A stretch of 8,318 bases of DNA, from the NCBI GenBank assembly GCA_031257075.1, contig JAIRPM010000057.1, forward strand, positions 1 to 8,318. Reading direction: 5' to 3'. Shown piece after piece: positions 4,933-8,318 of this stretch (the first letter of the stretch is position 1; the number at the start of each line of letters is the position of its first letter). Under the pieces are notes generated by a model, which was not told the origin of the DNA, searched no databases, and saw nothing but the letters and a program-made list of their open reading frames with translations. The stretch is from Spirochaetaceae bacterium. GTDB lineage: Bacteria; Spirochaetota; Spirochaetia; Treponematales; Breznakiellaceae. The translations under genes and the position numbers were made by a program.

Positions 4933-7230
4933 CCGCTTAATATTCAGTCTGTATGTCTTCTCACTGCCGGAACCGACTATGCGGATAACAAGCGTTCTGC
5001 TCTGGTCAGCAGAAAGCGCTATTGGCGAAGGGTTCGAAAACACGGGCATCCCCCCATCAAGTATATAAATGAGCAATGCCTGACTGTCATCCGGCGTTAC
5101 CGTATCCAGTGTAAGTGCTCCACCCTTAAGCCACACATTGTACGTCGTTTTGCTGGGTTGGAATGTTGACCCTGTTTGCCAATTGATGTCGGTACCGCTA
5201 ACTTCAAGCGCTTTCAAATAAGAACTAATTTGCGTGTTCCGGGCAGTATTGATAATATAGGTGGATTCATTATTGTCCAACGTGCGCACCCTGATGAAGG
5301 TTATACGAGTTTCACCGGGAGAAAGGGCAAAATTTGGGCTGTCGGTGCCATTGAAACCGTCTTTTTGCGTGTCCTCTGTCCAATTTGCTCCCGAATCAAG
5401 CGAGTACCAGATGCGGGCTATGCTGGCCCCCGCGCTCCATTGGAAGTTCACCGCAACAGGCTGCGAATTCGTACCATAGGCTATGGGCGCGTTGTAAACA
5501 AGGAGGCCGGCGGTCAGCGGTATAACCGTACCATTCACAGAAAGCGTCGTAAGACTGGGGATTTGGACACCAAGCACATTCATTCGCAAGGTATAAACAG
5601 TATCCGTATAATCCGGACCGCCGGATACCTTGACGGCAATTTCACTGCCGCTTACCGGATTGGCAATAAAATTTGCCGGTATATACGTTACCGCGAATTC
5701 GAGTTTTTCCGGCGTTGCCGCGACAAGAACTACCTGCGTACCGGCAAACACATTCACTCTGTACGGCCCGCCTGAATTCGGGTCAAATTGCCCCTGCACC
5801 GAACCGCCTGTAACGGCAAGCCCGCCCGCCGCAAGCCGCGCTGCCGGCGGATTGCTCCGTACAAGGTAGACCGAATATGTCGTGGGCAACAGCGCCGTAC
5901 CGGTCGCGTCCCAACCGCTCAGGGTAATTTGCACCGGCGGATTAGAAGCCTTGAGCGAATTTAAGGTAATATCGTACTCGTTAGGCCGGGCCGGTGATTG
6001 GGGCACGCCGTTCATCTCCACCGTGTACGAAGCTGTGCCGCTCGCCGCAGGTGTTACCGCCGTTATTATTACGGATGATTCATTGGTAAAGTTCAGATTG
6101 TAAAGAGTGTATGAAGGTGCAAAACCCGAAGCGCCATTGGCCCCGTTTTGAGCGCGCTGATAGACCGGAATTCCCGCAAACGTCATATTTGCAAGCGCAG
6201 CCGATTGCGGCGTTTTCTCTTGTATTTTGAATTGATAGGCGCGGTTGCTATACCCCTCGCCGCCATTCACCGTTACCGTAAAAGTTTTCGGATAGGGCGG
6301 TGAGAATACGCAGGTTATTCCTTCAGTTTGGAGGGTGCCATCGCTGAATACAACTTTGTCCGCAGGGGTCTGCTTCAGGGCGTTTACAATCACCTGCCCT
6401 GTCCCTGCCGTTACGGTAATATACTGCACTGTTGCGGCTCCGGCGGCAGGGTCGAACGATGCCGGCAACGCGCCGGCATCGTCGGTAAGAGCGCCGGAAG
6501 ATACGGTCAATCCGGCTAATACGCTTTCCAGCGCGGGTTTTTCCTTGAACTGCAAGGTATACACACCTATGCTATAGTCCGGCATACTTACCGATATTTT
6601 AAGCGTCCGCTGCCCGCCGGCAAAATCCAGCGTTACCGCAGGGTCGTAGGTATAAAAAGCGCCGGTATCGGTCTGCGGGTAGGCTGTTACCGCTTTTGTT
6701 CCATAAGGAAGTTCAATATCTTTATAATCCCGGACAAGCGGGTCGAAACCGGTTATACTGCCTGTCGAAAGAAGTATGCCTTTTAGAATAGCCGGCGGCA
6801 GAGCATCCTGAGTATAAGCCACCGTATAGTTTGTGGCTGTTACCTCTTCATCGCGCTGCACAGTAATGAGCGAATGCGTTCCCGATTGGGGGACAAGTAT
6901 CTGCCCGTAGGGGTATTTGACCGTAAAATCTTCTTCCGTCAAGGCTTTCAGCGTAATGAGGGACGTTTGCCGGGGAAGTTTTATTTTGTAGTTAAAAATT
7001 TCCGGCTTGAATTCGGTGGGCTTACCATCACTGTCAAGTAATGGAAGCGTTGCGCCCGTATTCCCCTTTGTTGTATCCCCTTGTTCCACAGCAAGAGCAG
7101 TGAGATAAGGATGCTCAATAACCGGCAGGCTGGGAACCTTGGTGCTTTTTACGTCCGGTTCGCAGGAGGCAAACCATAGTGCGGCAACGAAAACTGTAAT
7201 AATTGTAATAAAATGCGCTATTTTACTCAT
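4093..7230 (-). CDS. Large lipoprotein with cadherin-like beta-sandwich repeats and C-terminal glycine-rich (ALK/LTK-type) domain
   Basis: A 1045-residue exported protein. ATG at 7230-7228 is set by an AAAAGGAA ribosome site 7 bases upstream. The N-terminus is a short hydrophobic signal ending FASC, so Cys23 should be lipidated after signal peptidase II cleavage. Residues ~42-766 hold about seven repeats (approx. 42-140, 148-228, 237-338, 345-458, 465-552, 558-664, 671-766). They follow the pattern L-x-x-L-x-V-x-x-G ... F-x-P ... Y-x-V ... Y-x-[IL]-x-[IVF], which matches the Cadherin-like beta-sandwich repeat (Pfam Cadherin-like, PF12733, from memory). Residues ~767-1037 begin WDFTG, then IYQFELWGGQGG, GGKGGYV, LYVYTGALG, RVLVAGGGGGA and end NGHSGAGFARIT, the layout of the glycine-rich domain shared by bacterial secreted proteins and the ALK/LTK receptors. 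The protein is probably a cell-surface adhesin or matrix-binding protein (inference). It is transcribed alone, convergent with parE. The glycine-rich part is strongly GGC-biased. Confidence 0.87.
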   Translation of the reverse strand: MSKIAHFITIITVFVAALWFASCEPDVKSTKVPSLPVIEHPYLTALAVEQGDTTKGNTGATLPLLDSDGKPTEFKPEIFNYKIKLPRQTSLITLKALTEEDFTVKYPYGQILVPQSGTHSLITVQRDEEVTATNYTVAYTQDALPPAILKGILLSTGSITGFDPLVRDYKDIELPYGTKAVTAYPQTDTGAFYTYDPAVTLDFAGGQRTLKISVSMPDYSIGVYTLQFKEKPALESVLAGLTVSSGALTDDAGALPASFDPAAGAATVQYITVTAGTGQVIVNALKQTPADKVVFSDGTLQTEGITCVFSPPYPKTFTVTVNGGEGYSNRAYQFKIQEKTPQSAALANMTFAGIPVYQRAQNGANGASGFAPSYTLYNLNFTNESSVIITAVTPAASGTASYTVEMNGVPQSPARPNEYDITLNSLKASNPPVQITLSGWDATGTALLPTTYSVYLVRSNPPAARLAAGGLAVTGGSVQGQFDPNSGGPYRVNVFAGTQVVLVAATPEKLEFAVTYIPANFIANPVSGSEIAVKVSGGPDYTDTVYTLRMNVLGVQIPSLTTLSVNGTVIPLTAGLLVYNAPIAYGTNSQPVAVNFQWSAGASIARIWYSLDSGANWTEDTQKDGFNGTDSPNFALSPGETRITFIRVRTLDNNESTYIINTARNTQISSYLKALEVSGTDINWQTGSTFQPSKTTYNVWLKGGALTLDTVTPDDSQALLIYILDGGMPVFSNPSPIALSADQSRTLVIRIVGSGSEKTYRLNIKRYQTVWDFTGKDAAQEWKAPRDGIYQFELWGGQGGNVNGSAFGIHYGGKGGYVRAQKLFTAGDTLYVYTGALGKSPVNNNVAGAGAAYGGGGSGGATYAPRGWTGAAGGGGATFVSTANHNDGITNNAVRSGRVLVAGGGGGAATSMGGGHGSGTDIAGSGGNGTLAAGAGMANPAGGIYGNNSGIGTNGRSGGNYTAGDMGNGGGGGGYWGGLAGMSNSDNSNTSGGGGNGFVHTNWTALERKSGNESLPKPDGTGNENGHSGAGFARITNSAFAPPAP
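7162..7230 (-). other. Lipoprotein signal peptide with lipobox
   Basis: Residues 1-23: Lys3 and His6 near the start, a hydrophobic core (about 7-19), then FASC with Cys23 at +1. After the Cys come E-P-D, acidic and flexible. Spirochaetal lipoboxes tolerate bulky residues at -3, so Phe there is acceptable. Confidence 0.85.
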
Positions 7231-7236
7231 AACAAA

Positions 7237-7244
7237 TTCCTTTT
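7237..7244 (-). promoter_or_regulatory. Ribosome binding site of the lipoprotein gene
   Basis: AAAAGGAA read on the - strand, with its AGGA core 7 bases before the ATG at 7230. It supports the chosen start, which also gives an intact signal peptide. Confidence 0.75.
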
Positions 7245-7260
7245 GAAATAAATTTCATAA

Positions 7261-7338
7261 TGCCCCGTCATTCCGAAGGCCATACATAAAATAGTAAAAG
7301 GCCGGCAGGTTGTGGCATCTTTTACCGGCACAGGGGCA
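7261..7338. repeat. Nested inverted repeats in the lipoprotein upstream region
   Basis: Outer arms TGCCCC (7261-7266) and GGGGCA (7333-7338). Inner arms GTAAAAGGCC (7294-7303) and GGC-AT-CTTTTAC (7314-7325), with a 2-base bulge. An alternative pairing, GCCGG 7301-7305 with CCGGC 7325-7329, would compete with the inner stem. On the - strand this would lie in the 5' UTR or promoter of the lipoprotein gene, ending about 17 bases before its ribosome site. It matches no riboswitch class that I recognise. Confidence 0.4.
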
Positions 7339-7414
7339 AAATGCCTTATCATCGAGTGAATAATGAGAACAATACTGCTGACAAGTACAAAATAATGTGG
7401 CAGCATTCTAAGAG

Positions 7415-7444
7415 TTGGTATATTTGTAAAGATTTCCCTATATT
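7415..7444 (+). promoter_or_regulatory. Candidate promoter for the two micro-ORFs
   Basis: TTGGTA (7415-7420, 4/6 to the -35 consensus), an 18-base spacer, then TATATT (7439-7444, 5/6 to the -10). The predicted start near 7451 lies only a few bases before the AGGAGG at 7455-7460. The region is AT-rich, so chance matches are possible. Confidence 0.35.
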
Positions 7445-7464
7445 TTCATTTTTTAGGAGGCATT

Positions 7465-7530
7465 GTGGACTCCATTACCGTACCATCATTGGAGAAGAGT
7501 TCGGATCAAGGGAACAGGAGCAAGCAATGA
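7465..7530 (+). CDS. Micro-ORF 1 (21 aa), first of a coupled pair
   Basis: GTG at 7465 preceded by a perfect AGGAGG (7455-7460) with a somewhat short 4-base spacer; TGA at 7528-7530. The product is polar and charged (start MDSITVPSLEKSSDQ, end SKQ), with no hydrophobic segment and no family I recognise. Its stop overlaps the next start as ATGA, the classic sign of translational coupling. It may be a small protein, a leader peptide controlling ORF 2, or a remnant of a longer gene. A TTG at 7463 opens a 23-codon alternative frame, but its distance to the ribosome site (2 bases) is too short. Confidence 0.4.
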   Translation: MDSITVPSLEKSSDQGNRSKQ

Positions 7531-7619
7531 CTGACACTCGTAGATTTGAGCCTTACAAGCGCATAAGCAATGGGGTCACGACAACTGTCAAAATCTATGA
7601 CGATAGAGGGGAATGGTGA
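7527..7619 (+). CDS. Micro-ORF 2 (30 aa), coupled to micro-ORF 1
   Basis: ATG at 7527 with AGGAG (7516-7520) at an ideal 6-base spacing; TGA at 7617-7619. The product starts MTDTRRFEPYKR, then a Thr/Val stretch and KIYDDRGEW at the end, which could form a beta hairpin with a DDRG turn. It has six basic and five acidic residues, no signal peptide and no known family. The same frame is open back to ATG 7341, which would give 92 residues, but that start has no ribosome site and the added residues are low in plausibility. This may be a genuine miniprotein or the 5' end of a gene whose remainder was deleted. No terminator of quality follows before the groEL hairpin. Confidence 0.42.
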   Translation: MTDTRRFEPYKRISNGVTTTVKIYDDRGEW

Positions 7620-7741
7620 TCTCATAAACAACGCTGATTTCAACAGGGCAAGAGCATTTAACTTTTTTTGAAATTGTTTGCGGATATTCCTTCAGTTTCC
7701 ATACTTTGAATTATGCCGCTTTACTGCCTTGGGTTCAAGGT

Positions 7742-7779
7742 AAAGAAAGTAGTGGACAGTTTGAATCACTGTCCACTAC
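7742..7779 (-). terminator. Intrinsic terminator of groEL
   Basis: Perfect 12-bp inverted repeat: 7749-7760 (GTAGTGGACAGT) and 7768-7779, loop of 7 bases. Read on the - strand it begins 8 bases after the groEL TAG and is followed by TTTCTTT (7748-7742), a usable U-rich tail. Confidence 0.8.
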
Positions 7780-7787
7780 CCGCTATT

Positions 7788-8318
7788 CTAGTAATCCATG
7801 CCGCCCATGCCGCCCATGCCGCCGCCGGGCATTGCCGGGGCTTCTTTCTTTTCGGGGATGTCGGTGATGGCGCACTCGGTTGTGAGGAGCAGGCTCGCTA
7901 TCGATGCCGCGTTTTGCAGCGCGGAACGGGTTACTTTGGCCGGGTCGATGATGCCCGCCTTTACCATGTCCGTCCACACGTTTTTCGCCGCGTCATAGCC
8001 TATGCCTGATTTTTCGCCCCTTGCCTGATGGGCAATGATTCCGGCATCTACTCCGGCATTTTCGGCAATCTGGCGTATCGGCTCTTCGAGCGCCCTTTCC
8101 ACAATCTTAAAGCCTACCTTCTCGTGGTCGGTAAGTCCTTTTGTGTCCGCTTTTTCCAGCACGGGGATAGCCTGTATCAGCGCAATACCGCCGCCGGGAA
8201 CTATGCCTTCCTCGATGGCGGCGCGGGTCGCCGAAAGCGCGTCCTCTACGCGATGCTTCTTCTCTTTGAGTTCAACTTCGGTAGCAGCGCCCACATTGAT
8301 AACGGCAACGCCGCCGGC
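7788..8318 (-). CDS. groEL: Chaperonin GroEL (60-kDa chaperonin), C-terminal part
   Basis: The frame is open from the right edge to TAG at 7790-7788, giving the last 176 residues; the N-terminal two thirds and the start are outside the window. GroEL forms the two-ring cytoplasmic ATPase chamber that folds proteins with GroES. The visible part starts at AGGVAVINVGAATEVE (about residue 373 in E. coli numbering) and contains the KEKKHRVEDA segment, where the Asp matches the catalytic Asp398. ATRAAIEEGIVPGGG follows, the intermediate and equatorial domains continue, and the tail is the typical flexible Gly-Met repeat ending GGMGGMDY. A GTG at 8294 is internal valine, not a start. No groES can be seen; it would lie upstream if present. 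Nothing abnormal is seen. Confidence 0.97.
   Translation of the reverse strand, partial: AGGVAVINVGAATEVELKEKKHRVEDALSATRAAIEEGIVPGGGIALIQAIPVLEKADTKGLTDHEKVGFKIVERALEEPIRQIAENAGVDAGIIAHQARGEKSGIGYDAAKNVWTDMVKAGIIDPAKVTRSALQNAASIASLLLTTECAITDIPEKKEAPAMPGGGMGGMGGMDY

Larger units (their letters stand above)
7231..7464. other. Intergenic region upstream of the lipoprotein gene
   Basis: There is no convincing gene in this stretch. It must contain the lipoprotein promoter on the - strand, but I see no clear -35/-10 pair there. It holds a nested inverted-repeat structure (7261-7338) and, at its right end, a candidate + strand promoter. The + frame open from ATG 7341 has unlikely composition and no ribosome site. 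Confidence 0.5.

Noticed and set aside
5176..5775. 199-codon open frame on the + strand within the lipoprotein region
   Set aside because: The opposite strand carries a clear signal peptide and repeat domains through this region; the + frame is Arg-rich with no motif or ribosome site.
7341..7619. 92-codon reading frame that includes micro-ORF 2
   Set aside because: ATG 7341 has no ribosome site, the first 60 residues look like random translation, and a strong ribosome site sits at the internal ATG 7527 instead.
7637..7674. ATTTCAA/TTGAAAT 7-bp inverted repeat after the micro-ORFs as a terminator
   Set aside because: The stem is short and AT-only in effect, with a 24-base loop, and the T7 run lies inside the loop side instead of after the stem.
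7749..7779. 12-bp inverted repeat as the end of an insertion sequence
   Set aside because: The arms are only 7 bases apart, sit directly behind the groEL stop, and have a U-rich tail; no transposase is present, so a terminator is the simpler reading.

Overview
The window looks like a piece of a spirochaete chromosome, most likely a Treponema-type bacterium. The support is: a type II lipoprotein signal peptide on a very large protein built from cadherin-like beta-sandwich repeats, a beta-helix surface protein of a style common in treponemes, a type IIA topoisomerase B subunit with an FITEGDSASGS / TDADFDG TOPRIM signature, and mixed base composition (GC-rich Gly/Ala segments beside AT-rich ones). 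The assignment is inferred from protein style; no marker gene in the window fixes the genus.

Layout, left to right. (1) Positions 1-765, + strand: the 3' part of a secreted or surface beta-helix protein with a strict 26-residue (78-bp) repeat. It carries a pure 12-G tract whose loss or gain of one G runs into a stop almost at once, which is the design of a phase-variable gene. (2) 768-831: a hairpin and an extended -10 promoter only six bases before the next ATG, suggesting a leaderless transcript. (3) 832-3909, + strand: a two-gene unit, an unrecognised 385-aa coiled-coil protein followed with no gap by a 639-aa ParE/GyrB-like subunit, closed by a UUCG-loop terminator that also works in reverse. 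(4) 3910-4092: a convergent intergenic region holding three hairpins. (5) 4093-7230, - strand: a 1045-aa lipoprotein with about seven cadherin-like repeats and a C-terminal glycine-rich domain resembling the ALK/LTK-type glycine-rich fold. (6) 7231-7787: mostly non-coding, but with two tiny + strand ORFs (21 and 30 codons) that each have a strong Shine-Dalgarno sequence, overlap as ATGA, and lie behind a plausible promoter. (7) 7788-8318, - strand: the C-terminal third of GroEL with its own terminator.

How they fit: two envelope proteins flank a DNA-topology operon, with groEL at the edge. No mobile element, tRNA, rRNA or CRISPR array is visible. The points most worth a second look are the G12 tract, the cadherin-repeat plus glycine-rich lipoprotein, the coupled micro-ORFs, and the unknown coiled-coil protein tied to the topoisomerase gene.
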